NCBI RefSeq assembly: GCF_004793545.1
Contig: NZ_SRYA01000001.1
Coordinates: 62,001-126,000, forward strand
Direction of reading: 5' to 3'
DNA length: 64,000 bases
Source of the DNA: Petralouisia muris
Lineage (GTDB): Bacteria; Bacillota; Clostridia; Lachnospirales; Lachnospiraceae
Both the position numbers and the translations under genes were made by a program. The notes beneath the pieces were generated by a model. It saw only the letters and a list, made by a program, of their open reading frames with translations. It was not told the origin of the DNA and ran no database searches. This document shows, one piece after another, positions 33,048-43,700 of the stretch; position 1 is the first letter of the stretch, and every line of letters begins with the position of its first letter.

Positions 33048-33752
33048 TTACCATGGAATCACTGCAAACAAACCAACTGCAATAAGAGCGCCGATGATTG
33101 GTCCAACTAATGTAACAACTCCATATCCCCAGTTAGAGCTTCCTTTTCCGCTGATTGGAAGAACTGCATGCGCCAGACGAGGACCAAGGTCACGGGCCGG
33201 GTTCAATGCATATCCGGTTAATCCACCTAAGGACATACCGATGGAAACGATGATTCCGAATACTAACAAGTTGCTTACGCCAGCAGGAGCTTCTGCCGGA
33301 ATACCTTTGATTGCAAATACCAGTACAAAAGTTGCAACAACTTCAGCAAAAATATTAAGCGGCATATTCGGAATGGATGGTCCGCAGGAAAATACGCCCA
33401 ATTTAGTTCCTTGATCATCCGTTGCGTCAAACTGATCTTTGAACAAAATCCATACAATCACTGCTCCAAGGAATGCGCCTGCAAACTGTGCGATAATATA
33501 ACCAGGCACTAAGCTCCAAGCTAAGCTTCCGTCTGCTGCTAATGCAATGGTTAATGCTGGATTAAAATGAGCTCCGGATGCAGCGCCAAAAACAAATGCC
33601 GGCAACATAACTGCAAGACCCCAAGCAATGGTAATCTGGATAGATCCTGCCCCCTTCATTCCTGATTTATTCAAGGTTACGTTAGCAACTACGCCATCAC
33701 CTAAGATAATCAACATCATTGTTCCTACAAATTCTGCTATATATGGTAACAT
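33048..33752 (-). CDS. glpF: Glycerol uptake facilitator
   Basis: Aquaglyceroporin of 234 residues with six membrane segments. The two NPA boxes are in HFNPALTIALA and YALNPARDLGPR; the latter extension (ARDLGPR) is typical of glycerol channels. It follows glpK by 39 bases on the same transcript. Confidence 0.96.
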   Translation of the reverse strand: MLPYIAEFVGTMMLIILGDGVVANVTLNKSGMKGAGSIQITIAWGLAVMLPAFVFGAASGAHFNPALTIALAADGSLAWSLVPGYIIAQFAGAFLGAVIVWILFKDQFDATDDQGTKLGVFSCGPSIPNMPLNIFAEVVATFVLVFAIKGIPAEAPAGVSNLLVFGIIVSIGMSLGGLTGYALNPARDLGPRLAHAVLPISGKGSSNWGYGVVTLVGPIIGALIAVGLFAVIPW

Positions 33753-33791
33753 TTCGCGTTCCCCTTTCTGCCTTCAATCTACTTTTGTCTA

Positions 33792-35366
<1,575 letters not shown>

Positions 35367-35432
35367 TTATTTGTACAATTTATTCATTTTTCATCCTATG
35401 TATCCCTTTTCTGCTGTCTTTCTGCCGAAACC

Positions 35433-35987
35433 CTAAGCAGTCATCGTGGATTTTGTTGTAGGAAGTACCAAAATGCTTCCAAACGGATGCTGCAGCATCG
35501 CCCTGATGTTTTCCACTGCCGCCAGCACCTCTTCTTCTTCCGGCCCCTTCTTCATAGCCACACAGTCAAGCATGAAATGACAGACAGATTTCACAATAAA
35601 GCTTTCCGCCAGATAATTTCCCTGCTTCTCCGACCAGAACCTGCTTCTGAGCTGTTCATCCACCACAGGAATCAATTCCTCCATCAGCCGCTCCCTTCTG
35701 ATATTCTCCAGTACTTTCCGATAGAAGAAATGATTTTCCTTGATAATTCTTACCACCTTGCTGATCCAGTCCTCAAATGTTTCATTCTCATCGTATGCAG
35801 CCTGTTTGACAAAGTCTTCCTGATAAATCCATTCAATCACTCCGTAAATATCCTGGAAATGGTAGTAGAAACTCTGCCGCTTCATATTCTTGCAGTCCAT
35901 AATATCCTGAACGGTGATTTTCCGCAAAGGCTTTTCATGAAGCATCTCCTGCAATCCGTCCGCAATCTTTCTCTTTGTATTACCCAT
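35433..35987 (-). CDS. TetR-family regulator, DhaS-like
   Basis: A 184-residue regulator. Residues 1-50 hold the TetR helix-turn-helix (KITVQDIMDCKNMKRQSFYYHF). The C-terminal part resembles the TetR_C_8 domain of DhaS, the dihydroxyacetone-responsive activator of DHA kinase genes in lactococci. It follows glpP by 63 bases and is just upstream of the glpK promoter. A role in glycerol/DHA sensing is inferred from context. Confidence 0.8.
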   Translation of the reverse strand: MGNTKRKIADGLQEMLHEKPLRKITVQDIMDCKNMKRQSFYYHFQDIYGVIEWIYQEDFVKQAAYDENETFEDWISKVVRIIKENHFFYRKVLENIRRERLMEELIPVVDEQLRSRFWSEKQGNYLAESFIVKSVCHFMLDCVAMKKGPEEEEVLAAVENIRAMLQHPFGSILVLPTTKSTMTA

Positions 35988-36050
35988 CTCTCTTTTCCTC
36001 CTTTTGGCCCTGTCCTTTGGGCATTCAGGTACGCCCGAGGCGCTTCCTCC

Positions 36051-36617
36051 TTACATAAACCATATATCCTGGTTGGTCGTCGAGACCGAAATCGCCCCTG
36101 CATTTAATGCATCAATGACATCTTCCCTGTCAGTGATTAAGCCGCCGGCGATGACAGCCTGCGAACTAAGCTTGTTAATCTTTTGTATAATTTTCGGCAT
36201 TACCCCCGGCAGTATCTCGATAAAGTCCGCTCTGATCTGCCTTTTCTGTTTCTCTATACTCTGATAAGCTCTGGAATCCAGGACAAATATCCGAAAAACT
36301 GTATAGAAGGACAACTCTTTCGCCCGATTAATCATATTCATCCTTGTAGAAATAATTCCATCTGCCTTAGTATTTTTTCTGATATAATCTACTGCAATCT
36401 CATGGGTGCTCAAGCCTTCAATTAAGTCAATATGCACCAGGGCTATCTTACCAGCTTCTTTCACCCTTCCCACAATCTCACTGATATTGCACAGATTCCC
36501 AAACAGTATAAATACAATCTTTACATCAGATTCCAAACACCGTTCAATTCCCTCAAAATTCTTAACCGCTGCGATTACCGGACAATCCGACATTGCATCA
36601 TAAAACTTCTGTTCCAT
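36051..36617 (-). CDS. glpP: Glycerol uptake operon antiterminator GlpP
   Basis: A 188-residue TIM-barrel-like RNA-binding regulator activated by glycerol 3-phosphate. Recognised by CPVIAAVKNFEGIERCLESD, VHIDLIEGLSTHEIAVDYI and the C-terminal VIAGGLITDREDV. ATG 36617 has GGAGG only three bases upstream; a GTG four codons earlier is the alternative. Its own leader carries a terminator-like hairpin, so autoregulation is possible. Confidence 0.93.
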   Translation of the reverse strand: MEQKFYDAMSDCPVIAAVKNFEGIERCLESDVKIVFILFGNLCNISEIVGRVKEAGKIALVHIDLIEGLSTHEIAVDYIRKNTKADGIISTRMNMINRAKELSFYTVFRIFVLDSRAYQSIEKQKRQIRADFIEILPGVMPKIIQKINKLSSQAVIAGGLITDREDVIDALNAGAISVSTTNQDIWFM

Positions 36618-36679
36618 AAGCCTCCACACCAGTTCTGCTTAGTTCACGCTTTTGCTTTGAACTCTTCCACCTCCTTCGC

Positions 36680-36738
36680 AAAAAAAGAAAAAAGAGTAAA
36701 GCTAATAAACAACATTTCTGCTGCGCTAACCTTACTCT
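36680..36738 (-). terminator. Terminator-like hairpin in the glpP leader
   Basis: AGAGTAAGGTT (36728-36738) pairs with AGCTTTACTCT (36693-36703) in an 11-bp stem with two G-U pairs, followed by TTTTTTCTTTTTTT. It lies about 35 bases after the predicted transcription start and 63 bases before glpP. That is the layout of a GlpP-type antitermination target. A 32-codon frame starting at ATG 36742 crosses the hairpin but is not convincing as a gene. Confidence 0.7.
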
Positions 36739-36779
36739 CCATTCTCCAGGCACCTTGTTGACTTCTGTCTTGTGTTCTT

Positions 36780-36808
36780 ATACTAGCACTTTCAACAGGA
36801 AAATTCAA
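36780..36808 (-). promoter_or_regulatory. Promoter of glpP
   Basis: TTGAAT (36803-36808) and TAGTAT (36780-36785) with 17-base spacing on the minus strand; the -10 region is extended by TGC. Confidence 0.65.
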
Positions 36809-37243
36809 GCAATCTTTCAAAAAAAATAAAATTATATCCAAAACGTTCATATTTCACTCTGGCAATTTGGTTGTTTTGACCATCCTTCAGTAATAGGATT
36901 TTTTAATGTCTTTACTTTACTTTTCTCATACATCTTGGCATAAATGTCAAAAACCGAATTGATTTTTTGACACTTCTCATTTTTTGCCCTTGCATTAGCC
37001 CAAATTAGAAGATATAATACAAACACAGTCAAGTGTGATGGTTGATTCCATCATAAATGTAACTTAATTTTTGCCCACTCTCTTTTAGACCAGGGTTTTG
37101 CTTCGGCAAAGCTTCTGGTCTTTTCCATTTGCTTAAAGAACTGCCTGCAGTGCTTTATTGGCTCGGCCACAGTGCAGCAGGGTGCGCAGCTTCATGAAAA
37201 GCGGCGCTGTTTCCGGCAATTGTCCTCCTTTGTGAAAAACCTG
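36809..37243. other. Intergenic segment without a recognisable gene
   Basis: About 430 bases between the glpP promoter and the small conserved gene. Short open frames (for example a 61-residue one at 36847-37032) show no family resemblance. The only clear structure is a plus-strand hairpin with a TTCG loop at 37087-37124. The segment borders a decayed methylase gene and may be a deletion scar. Confidence 0.5.
37087..37124 (+). terminator. Orphan terminator with TTCG tetraloop
   Basis: GACCAGGGTTTTGC, TTCG, then GCAAAGCTTCTGGTC form a stem of about 14 pairs with two mismatches, followed by TTTT on the plus strand. No plus-strand gene precedes it, so it may be left from a deleted gene. Confidence 0.6.
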
Positions 37244-37272
37244 TTGAAAATCTCTTCTTACTGCGATATACT
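37244..37272 (+). promoter_or_regulatory. Promoter of the small conserved gene
   Basis: TTGAAA (37244-37249) and TATACT (37267-37272) with 17-base spacing, 53 bases before the start at 37326. Confidence 0.7.
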
Positions 37273-37325
37273 CTACTGTATGTTACAGAACTGTAAAACA
37301 GGATAAAGCTACGAAAGGATCTGCT

Positions 37326-37586
37326 ATGCGTATCTGGTTTAAACTATGGAAAAATAATCATCTTCTGAAAGACACTGTAATTACGAACGACAGTGACGAC
37401 ACACGAACACACAAGATTTTCGATGCGCTGGATCAGGTCTGCTACGAATTCGACCTGAGTAAGCCAATCTGGTTGGACGCCACTATCGCAGAATTCAAAC
37501 ACCGTGGGAAAGCCAGGTTCTCCCAGGATAACTTTGTGGAAACCATAGATTTCGATTATCTGGAGATTCACGTAATAGAAGAATAA
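37326..37586 (+). CDS. Conserved hypothetical small protein
   Basis: An 86-residue acidic protein beginning MRIWFKLWKNNHLLKDTVI and ending in FDYLEIHVIEE. It has no signal peptide or membrane segment. A good promoter and AAAGGA ribosome site support expression. I recall similar proteins in other Lachnospiraceae but no assigned function. The pattern DDTRTHKIFDALDQVC followed by LSKPIWLD suggests a small folded domain. It stands alone between a broken gene and an empty segment. Confidence 0.75.
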   Translation: MRIWFKLWKNNHLLKDTVITNDSDDTRTHKIFDALDQVCYEFDLSKPIWLDATIAEFKHRGKARFSQDNFVETIDFDYLEIHVIEE

Positions 37587-37765
37587 GGCTGAAAATCCAA
37601 AACAAATTGCTGCGTCCGGATCTTATTCATACCGCTGATTCGGTATTTCCCTTATCATAACAATATTCCGAACTGACTGCATCCGGCAATTAATATAGGA
37701 ACCGTCTATGGATCCATCTTCCTTCACGGGCAGCATAATATTAATATGAACCAGCCTTTTCTTCG

Positions 37766-38839
37766 TCAGTGAAATTTTCTTTCTGTAGATTCACCAGGCA
37801 TTCTGGTTTTCTGATGTTTTATTAATTCATATCCATCATCAAACTTGACAAACCAGGCACTTCCCATATGAGCCTCGTCTGCTCGAAATACCAGAATAAT
37901 CGTCTCTGTTCCTTTTGGATAAAACAAATTTACTGGCATCTGGATGGAAGCCACCAGTTTATGTTTTTGTAAAATACGTTTTTTGACTGAATTAATTCCA
38001 CTGTGCTTCTTGGTTCTGGAGGATATAGCATTAATTGGTACAATGGCAATCCCTGTGGACTCCGGCAGCAAAACATCCAGCATCAATTCCACAAACTCAA
38101 TTTCTGAATATACAGCATCTGAATAAGGAGGATTGATAAAGCCTGTGTTGCATTCAAATTCTCTCACCTTTTCTACCAAAGAAAAACAATCTCCCTTATA
38201 AATGTGTGATCTGCCGTCTTTATTAATAAACATGTTCAGCGCAATAATGGTATAAATGCTCTTTTCTTTCTCCACTCCAAACAAGTTATTGTTCCGAAAC
38301 CGCTCTTTCTCTTCCAGTGTATACAAATCAGAGTATTTGACCATTTTCCACGCCGCCGTCAAAAATTCTTCTGTCCCGACACAGATATCAACCACTTTAG
38401 AAGACGCGCTGATTTCAGCCAGGTCACAGAATAATTCCGTAACATGGCAAGGCGTAAGCACAATTCCCAATTTTCTGGCTTTTTCATTCATTTTAGCAGC
38501 GTTGTCTGTTGCGAACTGCTGGCCGGAATGTTCTAAAAGCACATTCCGGTATTCCTTCACCGACAATATTTCATGAAGATTCAAATTATTAAAAAACGCA
38601 GCCCCTTTGTTCCAGACAAAGCTGTCAATGATAAGCTCTTCCAAATGATTTCCTGAAATGCCTATTGCAATCACATCATACTCTGTCTTTAGATATTTTG
38701 CATACCAAAGCGCTCCATTGACTGCAAATTCATCTGCCTTTTCTGTTTTCCGCTTAGACGCCTGGGACAAAAGCCTGTTTATCTTCTCGTTGGCAGACTT
38801 TTTCGCCAGACAAAAACCTCCGGATGCACAGGAAAAAAG
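37766..38839 (-). pseudogene. Truncated N6-adenine DNA methyltransferase (restriction-modification type)
   Basis: The open frame has the methylase motifs VVDICVGTEEFLTAAW (motif I) and FINPPYSDAVYSE (motif IV NPPY), plus the C-terminal LVASIQMPVNLFYPKGTETI typical of type I/IIG methylases. It has no proper start: in-frame codons reach a stop at 38840-38842. The N-terminal AKKSANEKINRLLSQASKRK joins directly to ADEFAVNGALWYAKYL, apparently skipping the nuclease-like core expected in fused enzymes. Downstream, another frame (about 37623-37754) reads INIMLPVKEDGSIDGSYI, like a further piece of such a system. I read the locus as a decayed restriction-modification gene. Confidence 0.72.
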
Positions 38840-38919
38840 CTACCGTCTACATATCTCTTTGCCTGCAAAACCTGAAAAACTATCATATCTGCCACTTTTT
38901 CCTATTTTTAAAAATATGC

Positions 38920-39735
38920 CTATAAACCCCTCTGCCGTCTGGCCTCATACATCAGCAAAGCTGCCGCCACCGCCGCATTCAATGACTCCACTTTCCCTTC
39001 CATAGGAATCCGGATCAGGGTATCTGCCAGCCCGGTAATTTCAGGGCTCAATCCATTTCCTTCATTTCCAATCAGAAATCCCACCGGCTGCCTGTAATCC
39101 GGCTGATGGTAAGAAAGCGCGCCTGCTAAATGGGCCGCATACATGGAAATTCCCTGCTCCTTTAAAGTAAGGACAGCGGCCGGCAAATCGGAAGCAATGT
39201 AAAAGGGCATCCGGTACAGGGCGCCCATAGTGGCGCGGATTGTCTTGGGATGAAAGATATCCGCAGAGGTTTTGTCCATTAAAATCCCCGTGGCGCCCGC
39301 CCCCTCTGCGGTCCGTATCATTGTCCCAAGATTTCCCGGGTCCTGAATGCTTTCCAGGATTAACAGATGCGGATTCCTCCTGCCTTCCTCCTGTTTCTGA
39401 TTCCGGCAGCCAGGAGTATTTCCCAGCAAATCCTCCAGGCAGTATTCCGGCATTTTGACCAGGCAGAGAATCCCCTGGGGCGTCTGGGTATCGCTGACCG
39501 TCCGAAACAAACTGTCTGTAAGAACCTCATAGGAATAGCTTTGAACCTTCTTTCGCCTGTCTTCTTCTTTCAGAAAAGATTCGGAAACATACATGGCCTC
39601 CACACGTTCCCTGGGGGCCTCCATGCACATTTTCATTCCCTCAACCACAAAAACCCGCTGCTCATAGCGGGTTTTTGCCTTTTTATTCAATTGTAAGATT
39701 CGCTTTATCTGCTGATTCGCGGAACTTGTAATCAT
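38920..39735 (-). CDS. TrmH/SpoU-family RNA 2'-O-methyltransferase
   Basis: A 271-residue SPOUT methyltransferase with an N-terminal RNA-binding domain (ITSSANQQIKRILQLNKKAK). Motif 1 is QDPGNLGTMIRTAEGAG, motif 2 is LIGNEGNGLS and motif 3 is IPMEGKVESLNAAVAAALL. Probably a 23S rRNA or tRNA guanosine methylase; the exact target is unclear. Start MITSSANQ (39735) follows AAGGTAGG; 14 bases after pfkA. Confidence 0.92.
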   Translation of the reverse strand: MITSSANQQIKRILQLNKKAKTRYEQRVFVVEGMKMCMEAPRERVEAMYVSESFLKEEDRRKKVQSYSYEVLTDSLFRTVSDTQTPQGILCLVKMPEYCLEDLLGNTPGCRNQKQEEGRRNPHLLILESIQDPGNLGTMIRTAEGAGATGILMDKTSADIFHPKTIRATMGALYRMPFYIASDLPAAVLTLKEQGISMYAAHLAGALSYHQPDYRQPVGFLIGNEGNGLSPEITGLADTLIRIPMEGKVESLNAAVAAALLMYEARRQRGL

Positions 39736-39749
39736 AAAACCTACCTTAA

Positions 39750-40724
39750 CTAAACACTTAAATTTCTGCAAACCTGGAACTGGTATTCTGGAAGCTGCTT
39801 CTGCATTGCCAGAGCTTCGTCAATATCAAAATCCACAAAATCTCCGTGACGGTATCCCACCACACGGTTTGACTTGCCTTCGCACAGCAAATCCACCGCA
39901 TAGGCTCCCATGGTGGAAGCATACACCCGATCCTTACAGGTAGGGCTTCCGCCCCTTTGCATGTGACCTAAAATAGTTGCCCTGGTCTCAAGGCCGGTAG
40001 CCGCTTCGATACGCTTTGCCATACTTGCAGAGTGTCCGATTCCCTCCGCATTGATAATAATATGATGCTTCTTTCCCCGTTTCCTGTTTGCAATAATATT
40101 ATTTACCAGCTTCTGCTCGTCATAATCGTATTTCTCCGGCAGCAGGATGTCTTCCGCACCGTTGGCAATTCCGCACCACAGCGCAATATAACCTGCGCCC
40201 CGGCCCATTACTTCAATAATGGAACATCTCTCATGGGAGGTAGAAGTATCGCGCACCTTATCAATGGCGTCCATGGCTGTATTGACTGCAGTGTCAAAGC
40301 CAATGGTATATTCTGTACACGCAATATCCAGGTCAATGGTTCCCGGAATTGCCACTGTGTTCACGCCCAGAGCCGCAAGCTTCTGGGCTCCCTTAAAGGA
40401 ACCGTCGCCGCCGATTACAATGATGCCGTCAATGCCGTGCTTTCTGCAGACTTCCGCTCCCAACGCCTGTCCCTCCGGCGTACGGAATTCACTGCATCTT
40501 GCAGTCTGAAGAATCGTACCGCCTCTCTGAATCGTATCTGAAACGCCCTTTGCTTCCATGTCAATGATCTCTCCCTGAAGCAGTCCGGCATATCCTCTCT
40601 TAATTCCCTTCACTTTCTTGCCCCGAGCAAGCCCTTGACGCACCACTGCACGAATTGCAGCATTCATCCCCGGCGCATCGCCTCCGCTGGTAAGCACACC
40701 GATTGTCTGAACTTCTTTTGCCAT
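39750..40724 (-). CDS. pfkA: 6-phosphofructokinase
   Basis: ATP-dependent phosphofructokinase of 324 residues. GVLTSGGDAPGMNAAIR binds ATP and GGDGSFKGA holds the Gly associated with ATP rather than PPi use. The catalytic loop is PGTIDLDI, where the usual Asn between the two Asp residues is Leu; both catalytic Asp are kept. MGRGAGYIA binds fructose 6-phosphate. Between dnaE and the RNA methylase on one strand. Confidence 0.96.
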   Translation of the reverse strand: MAKEVQTIGVLTSGGDAPGMNAAIRAVVRQGLARGKKVKGIKRGYAGLLQGEIIDMEAKGVSDTIQRGGTILQTARCSEFRTPEGQALGAEVCRKHGIDGIIVIGGDGSFKGAQKLAALGVNTVAIPGTIDLDIACTEYTIGFDTAVNTAMDAIDKVRDTSTSHERCSIIEVMGRGAGYIALWCGIANGAEDILLPEKYDYDEQKLVNNIIANRKRGKKHHIIINAEGIGHSASMAKRIEAATGLETRATILGHMQRGGSPTCKDRVYASTMGAYAVDLLCEGKSNRVVGYRHGDFVDFDIDEALAMQKQLPEYQFQVCRNLSV

Positions 40725-40771
40725 AACCGTCCCTCCTGTTTTCCTGTCCTAATTATCTAATCTATTACATT

Positions 40772-43700
40772 CTAATCTCTTTTGGAAAGATTTTCAATGC
40801 TCTTTTCTACAACTTTTACATTTTTTTCTCCAAAAATATTCGTCAATGTGTTTATTTTCTCATCTGCAGCATCCACACTGCAGCTTGCAGGCAGACGCTT
40901 CATCAGCTTTTCGCTGGAAATATAAATTACAACCCTGTCCTTTCCGAATCCCTCCCGCAAAAGCTCCATGACCTGCTTTTCTTTCTGCTCATATTCTTCT
41001 TTCGTGGCAAACTGCAGCCAAAGCTCCTTGGGCGTATCGTCAAAAGAATAGATTTTCTCACAAATCAGCTTTCCGTTTTTCTCCTCCTCTGTGACAACAC
41101 GGCCCTTCACAAATACTTTTTCATCCACATTCAGAATACCGCTGCATTTCTCATAGGTTTTGGGAAAAATAATGATCTCTAAGTTTCCCACCAAATCTTC
41201 TAAGGTAATAAAGGCCATGGTCTGGTTATTTCTGGTGTATTTGACGGTTTTATCCACAATCATACCGCCCACTACGGCGATTTCCCCATCCCTGACCTTT
41301 GTCTGTTCCGTTTCCTCCTCCAAAAGAAAATCCGTAGTTACCCTGGTAATGTTTTTCTTCATTTTCTCCACGTACTCTTCTAAGGGATGGCCGCTGATGT
41401 AGATGCCCAGCACTTCTTTTTCAAATCCCAGATATACTTCTCTGGAATATTCCCCCACATCCGGAAGCTGCACCTCGAAATCTGCCTTCGTCTCCTCATC
41501 TGCCAGATCAAACAGCGTCATCTGCCCTGCCATGGTATTCTTCTTATTCTGGACAATTTCATCCATAATTCCCACATACACCATCATGCTCTGCTTCCGG
41601 GTAGGGCCTAAATCATCCAGGGCTCCGGCTTTAATAAGATTCTCTACCACACGTTTGTTGATCTCCTTATCCGCCATCCGGGTAAGAAAATCATTTAAAC
41701 TGGTAAATTTTCCCCTCTCCTTCCTCTCTTCACACAGATTTTTAATAAAAGAATGATTTACGCTTTTAATGGCGGATAGCCCGTAGCGGATACCCCCCTC
41801 CGACACAGAAAAATCACTTTCTCCCTCGTTGGCGCTGGGAGGAAGCACCTGAATTCCCATCTGCCGGCAGGTAAAGATATACTCAGAAATCTTTCCGATA
41901 TGCCCCATTACGGAAGTCATCAAAGCCGCCATATATTCCAGGGGGTAATAATATTTCAGATAAGCGGTCTGATAAGCCACCACTGCATAGGCCGCCGCAT
42001 GGGATTTGTTAAAGGCGTATTTTGCAAAATCGATCATATCGTCGTAAATTTTATTGGCAACCTGTTCGTCAATTCCGTTGCTGATGCAGCCCAACACTCC
42101 TTCTTCCGGGTTGCCGTACACAAAATTCTTCCGCTCTTTCTCCATTACGGAGCCTTTTTTCTTGGACATGGCACGGCGCACCAAATCGCTGCGCCCCAAA
42201 GTATAGCCTGCCAACTCCCTCACAATCTGCATGACCTGTTCCTGATAAACGATGCAGCCGTAAGTAGGCGCAAGGATAGGCTCTAGCTGGGGACAGTCAT
42301 AGGTGACGGAATCCGGATTATTTTTCCCTCGGATATAGGCTGGGATAAAATCCATGGGCCCCGGCCGGTACAGGGAGATTCCTGCAATAATATCCTCTAA
42401 GCTCTGAGGCTTTAACTCTTTCATAAAGTTCTTCATGCCGCCGCTTTCTAACTGGAACACTCCTTCGGTCTTCCCGGTTCCGATGGAATCCAACACAGCC
42501 TTATCGTCAAAATCAATCCGGTCAATATCGATCTTAATTCCCCGCCCTTCCTGAATCAGGCCAACGGCATTTTGAAGAACCGTCAGATTTCGAAGCCCCA
42601 GAAAATCCATTTTCAAAAGCCCCAGTTCTTCTAAGGTAGTCATGGTAAACTGGGTGGTTATGGCGCCGTCGCTTCCTCTGGAAAGGGGGACAAATTCATC
42701 TACGGCTTTGGAACTGATGACAACTCCCGCCGCATGCATGGAGGTGTGCCTGGGAAGCCCCTCCAGACGCCTTGACATATCGATTAATCTGGTGACGCTT
42801 TCATCATTTTCATAAAGCTCCCGCAGTTCCCGGTTCATTTCCATGGCCTTGTCTATGGTAATTCCCAATTCTGTGGGAATCTGCTTGGCAATACTGTCCA
42901 CAAAGGCATAGGACATATCCATGACCCTGCCCACATCCCGGATCACGCCTCTTGCCGCCATCGTACCAAATGTGACAATCTGCACCACCCGATCCCTGCC
43001 GTATTTTTCACTGACATAATCAATCACTTCCTGCCTGCGCTCCACACAGAAATCAATATCAATATCCGGCATGGTGACACGTTCCGGATTCAGGAAACGT
43101 TCAAAAATCAAGTTGTAGCGAATGGGGTCGATATTGGTGATTTCCAGCGTATAGGACACCAGAGAACCGGCAGCGCTGCCTCGGCCCGGCCCTACCGCAA
43201 TCCCGTTTTCCCTGGCAAAGCGGATAAAATCCCATACAATCAAAAAATAATCCACATATCCCATCTGCTGAATAATATCAAGCTCATACTGAAGCTGGGC
43301 TTCCAAATCCGCCAGGGGAACTTTTCCTTTTCCCGGAATGAACGCCTGTCTCTCTTGGGAAGACGCTTCTAGTCCATTTTCTGCCGAAGCCATTTCCTCT
43401 TCCCGCCCGGACGCCTGACCAGGATTTGCCGGATATCTGCGCTCCAGTCCCTCATGGCAGAGCTTTTTAAGATATTCCCAGGAGGTATACCCTTGCGGCA
43501 CATCGAATTTCGGCAGCTTGGTAACGCCGAATTCGATTTCCACCTGGCAGCGATCCGCTATTTTCTGGGTATTCTCCAACGCTTCCAGGGCATAGGGAAA
43601 CAGCTCTCTCATCTGCTCTTCCGATTTCACAAAATACTGGCCCCCCTCATAGCGCATCCGGTTCTCATCCGAAAGCTTTTTGCCGGTCTGCAGACACAGA

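Noticed and set aside
36644-36850. Possible leader peptide or small gene in the glpP leader
   Set aside because: The frame runs through the terminator hairpin and T-tract, and its composition follows those elements; no independent support.
36847-37032. A 61-residue minus-strand frame
   Set aside because: No recognisable family, no clear ribosome site, A/T-rich segment; kept only as unassigned intergenic DNA.
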